A stretch of 64,000 bases of DNA from the NCBI RefSeq assembly GCF_014633365.1, contig NC_068351.1, positions 11,972,907-12,036,906 of the forward strand, given 5' to 3'. Shown here one piece after another: positions 25,301 through 37,300 of this stretch. How positions within the stretch are numbered: position 1 is the stretch's first letter; each line of letters opens with the position of its first letter. The notes under the pieces are model-generated. The model worked only from the letters and a program-made list of their open reading frames with translations, was not told the DNA's origin and did not search any database. The DNA is from Diospyros lotus. Its lineage: Eukaryota; Streptophyta; Magnoliopsida; Ericales; Ebenaceae. The position numbers and the translations under genes were made by a program.

Positions 25301-28300
25301 GTCCTTTCAAGAAAAACAGGATTCAAGGCAATATGAAGAGCAGCCTGATTACCACACATAAACTGCACAGAACCTAAATCACCAACCTGCAGCTCCTTAA
25401 GAAGCTGTTTCAGCCAAATGAGCTCACATGTAGCCAATGTCGTGGCTCTATACTCAACTTCAACACTAGACTGGGCAGCTTCTTACTGCTTTTTTATTCT
25501 GCCAAGAAACCAGATTGCCTCCAACTAAGACAGAATAACCAAAAATGGACTGTCTATCAAATGGACAGCCTGGCCAATCAACATTTGCATAACCAGTTAT
25601 ACATGTATGACCTTTATCCTCAAATAATAAACCTTTCCCAAGTGAACTCTTAATATATCGCAAAATACACACGAAAGCCTACCAATGACCATCACAAGAA
25701 GAATCTAAAAACTAGCTAACCACACTAACAACGAATGCAATATCTGGTTGAGTCACTACAAGATAATTCAGCTTTTCAACCGGTCTCCTATAATTCCCTG
25801 TGTTAGAGTTTGTCTAGAGTATTGATGGTGTTAAAAGTCATTTGTACTAGATTAGGGGTTTTCAAATGTGAGAGAGATGTCAGGTTATTTTCTGTATAAG
25901 TTCTTCTAGAAGGGTATGTTTCTAGAAGGCTGACCGGTTCTATTTTAACTGCTTCTTAGGGGCAGTCGGTCAGGTTGTTATTTCCGCCTCTATAGCTTAT
26001 AAATAGGGTTGGGAGGTAGGATTTGTAGAGAGCTTTTTCGTTGAGTTTTTATACTATCTTGTGCGAGTATGTGCTGTGTATGAAAGAGGATATATCTTTC
26101 GGGTATCAACTCTATAGCTTTCAGGTTTTGTGGGTTGTGAGAGAGTTGGGTGTAAGAAGCACATTTAATCATGTATCATCTTTCAAAGATAGTGGAGAAA
26201 GCTAAGGGCAAAGCCAATCTGGATGTAGGTCTCATTTGAGACTGAACCAGGATAAGTTCTTGTGTTCTTTTCTGTTCTTGATTTAATTCTTGTACTTTTC
26301 TGTTTCTCTGTTATATTGTGAGAGTGCAAGATTATTCGGGTGTGTGTTGAAAATTGAGTGATCAAACTAAGAGGTGAGATCTTGACTAACAGATGGCAGA
26401 GATAATAGTGTTTTGCACAGGTTATTATGCGGTTTTAGAGGGTAGAGATAGGTGGTGGCCTCACTTGCAATTGGTAATTAAGTTGGGAGGTAAACCGATA
26501 ATATCCATACCGGTTTTGTAATAGCGTAGGAATTATCGCCCTAATATTCTATAAATAGGAAAGGGGGGCTAGGCATCATTAACGCATGATGCTATTGTTT
26601 CACGAGAAAGCTTTGAGAGAGGAAAGACTGTGATTTTAGAATAGCTTTTGTAATCTTGAGAGAAGGCTTGTAATCGTGGGGTGCAACCAGCTGTACTGGT
26701 CATTGTTCTTTGAATCAAAGAAGGCTGCTCTTGGAGGGTTCTTAGGCTAGATGTAGGGTTGTCCTAAGGGGCAATCCGAACCAGGATAATCCATTTGTCT
26801 CATGTGGTTTGCTTTACTTTTTACTCTATTTATCATTTTAGTTTCATTCTTTAATTTGTTCTTTCAATTTTGTCTGTGAGTGTGTGCAGTTGAAAGTGGC
26901 ATAATTTTAGTCTAAGAAACCTGATCCAATGACCCCTAGGTATAACACCCTAGATCATGAATAGGCTCCCCCTGTTCAAGAACAAGCTTAGAATTAGGAT
27001 CCGTTGGTGTATCAATAGGCCTAGAATCCAACATGCTTGTGTCCTCCAAATATCAAGGACATACTTCCTTTGAGAGAAACAATGCCATGCCTAGATCTAG
27101 CAACCTCAATACCTGAATTTTTCGTCTAAAAATGAGAATGCAAATGAGCCTTCAACAGAGAAATCTGCTGCTCAGCATCACCAATAATGAAAATATCATC
27201 TGCATAGACAACCAAGTAGATAACACCACCAGGAGCATGACAATAGAAAACAAAATGGTTAGCTTCACTCCTAGTCAAACCAAAGTATTGAACGACAAAG
27301 CTAAAGCGACCAAACCAGCACCTAGGTGATTGTTTCATACCATACAATGACTTCTTGAGGTGACAAACCAAATGGGAAGACTCCTTGGGCAACAAACCCA
27401 TGTGGTTGCTCTATAATAAACTTTCTCAAGAAGATCACCAAGGAGAAAAGCATTTTTGATATCAAACTGATGAGGAAGCTAATGTTTAATGGCAGCCATG
27501 GAAAGAAACAAATAGACTGAAGCAATCTTGGCGATAGGGGAAAAGGTATCTCTATAATTAAGACCAAAGATTTGTGTATAACCCTAGGCACCAAACAAGC
27601 TTTCAATCTGTCAATAGAACCATCAGAACCAACTTTAATAGTAAAAACCCAACGGCAACCAACTAAGAATTTCCCAGAGAAGGGGAACCAAATCCCAAGT
27701 GCCATTAGCAAGCAAACTAGACTTCTCCTCATCCATATCATGATGCCAACTAGGGTGAGCAAGAGCCTCTACAACTGTTTTATGAATATAAATAGATGAA
27801 AGAGTGAAAACAAAGGTAGAATGGAGGGAAGATAAACGATGATAACTCAAAAAAGTGTAAATAGGATTAGGATTATGAGAAGAATGAGTGCCTTTGCGTA
27901 GTTGATGTAAACCTGTACATAGTTTTTATTTTCATGTGTTTTCTCTAATTGGGTAGGGGTATTTTGGTAATTTCAAGTTTTTTTTTTTTTTTGGGGGTGG
28001 GGGGGTGGGGGGTGGGGGCATGTTTTGGTGTAAGTTAGTTTTGGGGTGTCTTTTTGTAAGATCGAGTATTTTGTTGGGGTTCCTAAAGATTAGTGACTTT
28101 TAGGGGGAGTTATTTGCAAAATGGGACTTGGCTTCTCTTGGAAGCTTGAAGAGATACAAGTTGGTTTCCCTTGGAAGCTTGAGGTCTGGTATAAATAAAG
28201 GGTCTCCCAGCCACTTTGGAGACTTTTTTTTAGCATTTTGAAGACAGAAGCCTCTGCAGGGAGTTTCAGCTCCAAACCAGCTAGGGTTTTGAAGATTTGG

Positions 28301-31300
28301 AGGCCTAGGTTTTGAGGAGTCGACCCTTTAGCGCCTACCAATCCCTCCACCGCTGCCATAGGCACGAGAGGCTAGCAAGAAGCTGCTGCTACTTGGCTGT
28401 TCTAGGACTGAAGAGGTGTGATCTCAGTTATTTAACTGTGTTGTTTTCTGTCCATTGTTTCAACACTACATCCTTGCTGTGTTTGTGCTATTTTTGCTGT
28501 CCCTATTTGCATCAAATTGGTATCAGAGAAAGTTCATCTTGAGAGTTAATGGCTGCAAGAGGGAGAAGAGGAAATAGAGGCCCTAGAGGTAGATATGTCA
28601 CTGTTGAGATGTTTGAAGAACTGCATGAACAATTTAGAAACCTTACACAGCTTGTTACACAGGCTATGAATTTTCAAAATCTGAGAAATGACAGTGATGA
28701 TGAATCTGATCATGTTGGGGGAGCAAGGAATGGAATTAATATGCTATCTGAGTCTGAAAATGATAGTTTGAGTGATGGAGAAAGACTTGGTAATGAAAGG
28801 CGTGTGCAGTGAAATGAAAGGCTTCAAAGATGGGATGATTGCATTGTGCGTGCTTTACAAAGTTCCAAAGAGAGTGGCATCCAAGTGCATATTTCAAAAT
28901 TTGATGGTGATATGGAAGCTGAAGAATTTTTGGATTGGGTGGACAGCATTGAAAGTTATTTTGAGTAGAAAGATGTACTGGAAGAGAGGAAAGTGAAGCT
29001 TGTGGGAGCAAAGCTTCAAGGACCAGCTTCTACTTGGTGGAAACATTATCAAAATGATCGTGAGAATAGAGGAAAAGGAAAAGTTTGAAGATGGAATAAG
29101 ATGAAAGAGAAGCCGAAGGCTAAGTTTTTACCTCGAGATTATGAGCAAACATTGTTCAGAGGGTTTAGAACTTAAGAAAATGTGGAAATTCAGTCAAGGA
29201 GTATACCCAAGAGTTTCATTGGGTGTCACTAAGGTGTAACCTTGCTGAAATTGAAGGACAAAGGGTGAGTCGTTATGTGAACGGGCTCAAAATGGCCATT
29301 CAAGATCAAGTAAGCCTGCAACGGCCTTATAAAGTGAGTGATGCCTATCAACTTGCACTCAAAGTTGAAGCACAAAACACTCCTAGAAAACTGGTAACTG
29401 GTCGTACCAGTGGTGCCTCAACTAGTAAGTTGGGAGTGGGCGCTAAGGGAAAGGGAATAGCTGCAACCATGTATTCCAATCAACCCAACAATTATAATAG
29501 TGGAAAGATAACCCCAGTACAGCCTAATAATCAAGGGAAGGTGGTGATTAAATGCTATAGATGCTTTGAACTTGGACATAAATCTAATGAGTACCCGAAA
29601 AGAGATAATAGGGTTAATCTTGTTGAAGCTGAAGAAGACGATCCAGAAGAAAATTTTGCTAGTTTTGAGGATCAGGAGCAACAACCAGAAGCTGAAAATT
29701 AATTAGCAGAGGAAGGAATTGAGAGGGACACACTTGGCGAGGCCTTAGTCATCTGGAGGTCATTGCTTTCCCCTCCAGCTAGCAGTGGTAATTGGCTAAG
29801 GAAGAACATTTTCCTAACTAAATGTACAGCTGTTGGAAAGCTATGCAATTATTGATAGTGGGAGCAGTGAGAATTTAGTCTCTCAAGAAAAGGTGGATAA
29901 ATTGAAATTGAAGGCTGAACGACATCCACAACCATATCAGATTCTTTGATTCAACAGAGGAAATGAGGTAATTGTCTCATCAAGATGCCTTTTCAATCTT
30001 TCAATTGGTTCCTTCAAAGAATCAGTTTTTTGTGATGTGGTCCCCATGGATGCTTGCCATATCTTACTTGGCCGACCTTGGCAATATGACCGGGGCACAA
30101 TTCATGATGGTGTGAAGAACACTTATTCATTTTCCGTCAAAGATGGTGAGAAGAAGAAGAAGCTTGTGCTGAAACCAATGAAGAATGATGAAGATAAGGG
30201 CTGCTCTATTGCACTTGTAAATAGAGGGGATTTTATTGGCAAAATCAAGGAAACTGGGTCACTATATGTTCTTCTTCAAAAGGAAGAAAAGCTGCAGTTA
30301 GATATTTCAAGTGACATGAGAGAAATTCTTGATGAGTATAGAGATGTGATGCCGGATGAGCTACCCGATGGACTCCCTCCAATTAGGGACATACAACACC
30401 ACATTGATCTTATATTGGGTGCCACCTTGCCTAATCTACCTCATTATCAAATGAGTCCAAATGAGCATGAAGAACTTCAAAGGTACGTTACAGAACTTCT
30501 TAGGAAAGGGTTCATACAAGAGAGTCTAAGTCCTTGTGCCGTACTAGCTTTTCACCCATAAGAAAGATGGGAGTTGGAGAATGTGTGTTGATAGAAGGGC
30601 TATCAATAAAATAACCATTAAATACAGGTTTCCCATTCCAAGATTGGATGATATGCTTGACATGCTAGCTGGATCTCGTGTTTATTCCAAGATTGACTTG
30701 AAGAGCGGCTATCACCAAATCAAAATAAGACCTGGAGATGAATGGAAAACAGGTTTTAAGAGCAAGGAAGGACTCTACGAGTGGTTGGTAATGCCTTTAG
30801 GATTGTCTAATGCACCTAGTACCTTCAAGAGATTTATTAATTTAGTGGTTGAAAGCTACTTTTGGCCTTCCATGTGTCGGGATGTATACAAGTATGCCAC
30901 TCCTTGCCGCACCTGTCAAGTTTTGAAGGGGCAACAACAAAATATAGGTCTTTACACTCCTTTACCAGTCCCTACGGCCCCATGTATTGACATAAGCATG
31001 GACTTTGTATTGGTTTATGGTGGACTGCTAGGGGTGTTGATTCCATCTTGGTCATGGTGTATCGATTTTCAAAGATGGCCCATTTTATTGCTTGTAAGAA
31101 GACTTTTGATGCAACTCACATGGCAAATCATTTTTTTAGGGAAGTGGTTAGACTGCACAGGGTGCCAAAAACTATCACCTCTGATTGGGACACAAAGTTC
31201 CTTAGCCATTTTTGAAGGACATTGTGGAAAGTATTGGCAACAAAATTGCAGTACAGCAGTGCTTATCACCCACAAACAGATGGGCAAACTGAAGTAGTAA

Positions 31301-34300
31301 ACAGGAGCTTGGGGAATTTGTTGTGTTGCCTTGTAAAAGACAACATCTGACAATGGGATCTAATTTTGCCACAGGCTGAATTTGCTTATAACAGCACTTT
31401 TAACAGATCTACTGGGAAGAGTCCTTTCCAAGTGGTATATGGAACAAATCCCAATCAGATTGTTGATCTCATGGATGTCTCCAATCAGCATAGCGTTAGT
31501 GATGATGCAGTTGCTTATGCTGAGAATTTGAAAGAGGTACAAGAAGAAGTTAGGAAAAGGCTTGAAAATGTGAACCAACATTACAAGGCAACCGTTGATC
31601 AACATAGAAGGTATAAGGAGTATCAAGTGGGTGAATGGGTCATGGTTTTCCTTCGAAAAGAAAGATTTCCAGCAGGTACTGTTGAAGTATTTGCCTAAGA
31701 ATTAGACATATAGTCACGAGAGAGGAAGGTCGAACAAAAGGAATTAGATTAAAGCTTCTAGAAGATCGGTAGTTAGGGATTGTAACGGTAACCGCCACGT
31801 GTATAAGGTGGCTACCGAGGTTAGTATCCTTGTAATTCCTGCCCTCTATAATTCCCGCCCTCTATGGTCTATAAATAGAGGGTTGGGGGTCTCATTTTCT
31901 TTGAATCAGTTTTCATTCTATCTTGAGAAAGAGTATGTGTTGTGTATGTGCGAGAGAAGAAGTAAAGGACTAAACTTGAAGAAAGTAACATGAGGGACTA
32001 AACTCAAAGAAAGTAACATCAAAAGAGAGGAAATACTGATTGAGATTCGGGGAAAAACACTTATACCCTTTCTGAAATTGAGAATATCCCAAAAAAACAC
32101 ATTTAATAGATCGAGGTGATAATTTGTCCTTTCCTATGGATTAAAGATGAACAAAACATGTGAAACCAAACATACGAAGACAAAGAGGATATAAGGGTTC
32201 ATGAGGAAAAAGTAGTGTGAGGAATATGCCTGTTGAGAACAATAGAAGGCATTCAATTAATTAGATAGTAGGAATTCAAAAGAGTAGCATCCCAAAAAAG
32301 AAGAGGAACATGCATATGAACTAATAAGGTATGAGATGACGATTTTTACGTTTTGCTACCCCATTTTGTTGTGGAATATACAAACATGAAGTTTGAAAGA
32401 ATTCCATGAAAAGATTGAAAAGACTTGGAACAATACTCCTTGGCATTGTCACGTCGAAGGATACGAATAGAAGAATCAAACTAAGTTTAACCTCATTATA
32501 AAATGAAGTGAATAAAGACAACAACTCAGTTCAATCCTTCATCAAATACAGCCATGTACAACAAGAATAATCATCTGTAAGTGTAACAAAGTAAGAAAAA
32601 CCTGTTTAGATTTAACTTGACTCAAGACTCCAAATATTAGAATGTATAAGAGAAAAAGAAGAATCAACTCTTTTATTAATTCGATTCGGAAAAGAAGAGC
32701 ATACATATTTGCCCAATTGGCAAGATTCACAATCCAAAGACTATAAAGAAGACAAAGATGGGATCATCTGTTTAGTAAAAATGAATGAGGATGGCCCAAT
32801 CTACAATGAGTTGACAAAAGTGTGGCTGTAGTACCAGTACAAACAGAGGGCAAAGAGAGATGATAGAGGCCTTCATATTTATGCCCTGTGCCAATCATTT
32901 GTCTAGTATTCCGATCCTACACCAAAAAAGAATTGGAATCAAAGATAACCCGACAATCAAGAGATTTAGTCAAACAACTGACAGAGAACTATAAGGACAA
33001 CAAGGTACGTGCAGGACTGAACTAAGGGATAAGGAAGGCAATGGATTAGCTTGGCCCATACCTGTAGGAATGGCTTTAGAATCATCAGCCACGAAAATAG
33101 AAGGCAACGTATTAGATGATTCAATATGAGAAAACAAATATTTATTACTAGAAATATATTCAGAGGTTGTAGAATCAAGGATCCAAGGACGAAGCATGGA
33201 ATGTGATACACAATCAGAAGGAGAAGAATCTGCTATTGGAAAAGGAACAGAACCTGCAGCTTGTGCAACTGAGGCTACAGAAGTAGGTGCCTACTTAGTT
33301 AATTCAGTTAACTCCTCTCTGGAAATAAGCTGAGAAACAGCACTAGGCTCAGAGATAACTCCCTGACCAACTGAAAGTGAGGTGGAAACAAAATCCTCCT
33401 GTAGGTGGTTAGTGATATCATCCATAGATGCCACATTTGCTTTATTGGACAACCATGTAATGCATAACAGGTCTCTTTATAATGACCTGGTTTATGACAA
33501 TATGAAAAAAAAGGCCATTTCCCCCTTTTCCACCATTTCCACCACACTATGGTGGCTTATTCTTGGACTGATTACCATGGATTGATTACCAAAGGATGTA
33601 CCCTGAGAAACCATAATCGAACCCTCAGCTACAGAATCATGACCGGTAAAAGACTGAGTACTACGCAGCAGCCTCACAAATACTTCTTCCATTGTAAGAA
33701 TGACAGATCCACTGAGAATTTGTGTTCTCACACTTTCCAAGTCAGGTCCTAATCCAGCCAATGTAATGTAAGCACCATGAACAAATTATTGTGTTGGACA
33801 CACTGTTCAATAATATTCTCGGTGGTTAGCAGCATAATATTGAAATCTGTCACAGTAGATTGAACCTTTCCCAGATATGTGGTCATATCTAAATCTCCTT
33901 TTTGATGTTTAAACCGTGTACTAATAATTGTGTACAAATGAAGGATGTCATTTGTATAAAGCCTCTGTGCATGTGACTATATATATGCACTACTTTCATA
34001 AACACGAAAAAGAGGCACTAGATCTAGCTCAATGGACTGCCGTAACACAGAAACAAGCTGTGTATCAATTTTATCCCATAATGTCCTAGCAGTTTCTGGT
34101 ATCTCAATCAACTTCTCAGTTAGATGATCACTAACCCCTTGGCCTTGAAACCACATTTTAACTGAGGCTGACCAGGAAAAATAATTTTTCCCATTCAACC
34201 TTTCAGTTGTAATAACAGGAGTACCAGATATGTTTGGGACAACAGTAGAAGGATGAGACAGTACCTGAGAACCAGACATGTCAAACCCTAATTTCAACAA

Positions 34301-37300
34301 TCAACACAACGAGATGACTCCAAAATACCAGATCTCAGTCTCAGGAATTCCACAGCAGCAGATCACAGCTTCAAGAACAGTCCTGATCAGAGAAATCTTA
34401 ATCAGTAGAATACAGCAGAACAGCAGATCCAGCCATTTAGATCTAGAGAATTCCGATCTCAGACCACAGAAAAATTCTAATCTCAGACCAAGAGATTTCT
34501 ATTGTAGATCAAGCACTAGAGATTCCAATCTCAGACCAAGCCTAGAGATTTCGATCTCCTGATAGAAACTTGATCAGATCGCTGATCTGAACATCATCTG
34601 AGAAATAATGAGTGATCAGGTCACAACTCTTGACCAGATGATCAGATTGAGAATACAGTAAACAAGATTTGATGATTGAACTTCATCAAATCTGCTCCAA
34701 ATCTCCAGTTTTATCCCTCAATGGCTCTGATGCCATGAAAAATCTGACATACAGAATTGAGAGAAAACAGAAGAGGGAATGGAGAAATTGGAGGGACAGA
34801 ACAAAATCAAATCACCATTAAGCTAGGATTACAAGTACTTATACTAGAAGATTATAACTGCAATGTACAAGCTACGTGTGCTAGGGACAAGGTACAACTA
34901 GTTTATACAAGACATCTAATACAAGCTAATATGAATTCTTAACAGCTGCCGCAAGACTCTGTGGGAAGTATGGAGATCTTGGAAGGTAATCACGACCCTT
35001 TTTACATGCCAGAAGGTTGTCTTGAGGGAGAACTTGATGATGGAAAAAAATGAAAACCCCTTTCATGATGCTGGAACCGCAGATTTTGTGGCATGTGATG
35101 GGTTTGGAAGCAAGCTAAGGGAGTTACTTTGAGTGGAATCCTATGACAGAAGACAAGAAGGTGGTTTTTGTGAAGTTGAAATCGAAAGGCACTGCCCTTC
35201 AATGGTGTAAAAGAGTTCTAGAGCAGCATGCTCACAAGGGAATCCAAAACTTCAGATTTGGGATCATATGAAGGCGTCAGCTGATTATGCAATGGATATG
35301 AGAGTTTCCATTCCTTGAAGCAAAAAGGAATGACCGTGGAGTAGTACACAATAGAGTTTGATAATCTATCATTACATGTTGGGTTAAATGAAACCAATGA
35401 AAGGATGACTTCACAATATTTGGCCAGTTTAACCTATCTGTAAGAGATGATGTGGGTGTTGTACACTTGTTTAAGCTTGAAGATGCTTGACAATATGCTT
35501 TAATGGCTAAAAAGGATAGCTCATTTTGGTGCTAGGCATCCTTTAAATTTGAGGGACTTTTGTGTCAAGTCCCAAGCTTCCAGCTGCTGTCCAAGGTTGG
35601 AAAAGTGCACAAATAGTTTCAAGAAAGGACCAAACAAGCAGTATTAGTTGTTGGGGGCTAAATTCTCAGCAAAAGGGGGAAAGAAGTCATCTGTTTTGTA
35701 GCTTCAAATGTTGCTAGCAGCAACCCTACACAATCTGCCTTCAATGTTTCAGTTATCATGAATTGAACCAATGCACTTACTCTTGTCCTCAACATAGAGT
35801 TAATTTACTAGAAGCTGAAGCTGAGCATGTATAATACAGTGGAGAACCTCTTTATGATGAATATTTTGGAGTTGAGGAGGAAGAAATTGACTTATTACCT
35901 GTCCAAGGCAAAAATCTTGCTGTACAATGGGTTTTATCTACTCCTAAGATGGTAGAACAAGAAGATTGAAGATGGCATAGCATATTTCACACCAAGGTAA
36001 CTTGTGGAGCAAAGGTTTGTGATGTTATTATTAATAATGGTTGTATGGAGAATATTGTATCAAAGGAAGCATTTAAAAAGTTAAAACTTGCCACAAAAAA
36101 CATCCCTGACCCTACGAAATCTCATGGATAAGGAAGGATAGATATCTGTCACTTCAAAATATCTGACTGCTTTAGGCAATTCCTTAGGAAACAAAAGTCT
36201 CCATAGAGCTGCAAATTCAATTTTTCAATAAAAAAACCAATAGTCCTACACTCACAAGTCACAAGGGTTTGTTCATCATCAAAACATAACTTAGGGTTAC
36301 ATTATGATCAACATGTGCAAGTTGGCTCAACAAGATGAGTCCTGAAGATCAAGTATAGAAGATTTTTGAAGACACAAAATAGCCTAGCATATGAAAATTA
36401 GGAAAATGAAAATATAATTACCTAGAATAATATTACACTAAACTAAAAATTTTGAGGATACATAGCTTGAATTTGGGTTGTTGAGGAATGTATAAGAGTG
36501 GATCCTAGTAGGTAGGCGTCCTTTGGGAATTAATGATAGGGACAAATAGCTTTTTTTTTTTAAATAAGTGAGCACAGATATGATATTAATGAAACCAAAA
36601 GAGAAATACAACAATCCTTAGAAAAACACAGTGCCCCCCCCCCCCCCCCCCCCCCCAACTACCACCAGCCATTAGGGAGACTTGGACAACCCAAGCTGCC
36701 TTCATAACCAACCAGCCTGGTAGAGAGAGAAGAACTTATTGGCCAAGAGTTGAAGCATACATGATGACTGGCTCCACAGAATAAGGAAAAGATGGCTCCA
36801 CAACCCTAACCCAAGCTGTAATACCCCAAAAGTCCAGAGAAGGGTAGTATATATCAAGGAGAAGTAAGGAAGGAAACAATATCAACTATATACCTTTTGG
36901 GCTAAATGTAGGTAAGGAACTCCTGGGTTAAGCGTGCTTAAGCTGGGGTAGCTCAAAGTGGGTGACCCCCTGGGAAGTTCATGTAGGCCCATCAGGGAAA
37001 GTTGTTCCGGTTTTTCCTATCGCTCGATGTGGGATGCTGCAGGTGGTATCAGAGCCGACCCTTGGTGAAGGCAATCCGATAAGGGCGGGGAGTGGCGCCG
37101 AGGCTTGAGGGCCTGTACAAAGAGCGGCTCCTGGCAGGCTTCTAGGATGATAACTCCCAAGGGGAGAAGATCTAGGACCAGTTGTAAGGTCGCATGACGA
37201 GAACATCATGTGCTCAAGGGGGGGAGAATGTAATATCCCAAGAGCCCAAAGAATAGCAGTATATATCAAGGATAAGTAAGGAAGGAAACAACACTAGCTA

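Larger units (their letters stand above)
24898..34944 (-). mobile_element. Ty1/copia LTR retrotransposon, minus strand, with matched LTRs and TSD
   Basis: Two 209-bp LTRs, 24898-25106 and 34736-34944, are bounded by the identical 5-bp duplication GCTGC (24893-24897 and 34945-34949). I count about 17 differences between them, roughly 92% identity. On the minus strand, a primer-binding site TGGCATCAGAGCC abuts the 5' LTR (34721-34735) and a purine tract AAAAGGAG precedes the 3' LTR. Gene order on the minus strand is copia-like: gag (34300-33977, [16 protein letters not shown]), zinc knuckle [11 protein letters not shown] (about 33500-33460), a protease-like WILDSTTS (about 33185), integrase remnant with [14 protein letters not shown] (near 32340), reverse transcriptase with YADDIFI (27401-27126), and an RNase-H region (25672-25213). 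Stops and frameshifts are frequent, so it is inactive. It contains two further insertions. Confidence 0.93.
24733..36200 (+). mobile_element. Degraded Ty3/gypsy-like element, split by a copia element
   Basis: A primer-binding site TGGTATCAGAGC (24733-24744, complementary to initiator tRNA-Met) is followed by a gag-like frame from ATG 24786 ([11 protein letters not shown]). The frame stops abruptly at the copia insertion at 24898 and resumes at 34945: with one copy of the 5-bp duplication removed, it reads on without a shift through [15 protein letters not shown]. Further gag-like pieces with stops lie at about 35100-36200 (an LFKLEDA-like segment). An upstream LTR must end near 24725, but its start was not defined, and no 3' LTR was recognised. 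Old and non-functional. Confidence 0.65.

Noticed and set aside
36979..37269. Minus-strand 96-residue frame
   Set aside because: It lies across the Cassandra LTR and interior, which are non-coding.
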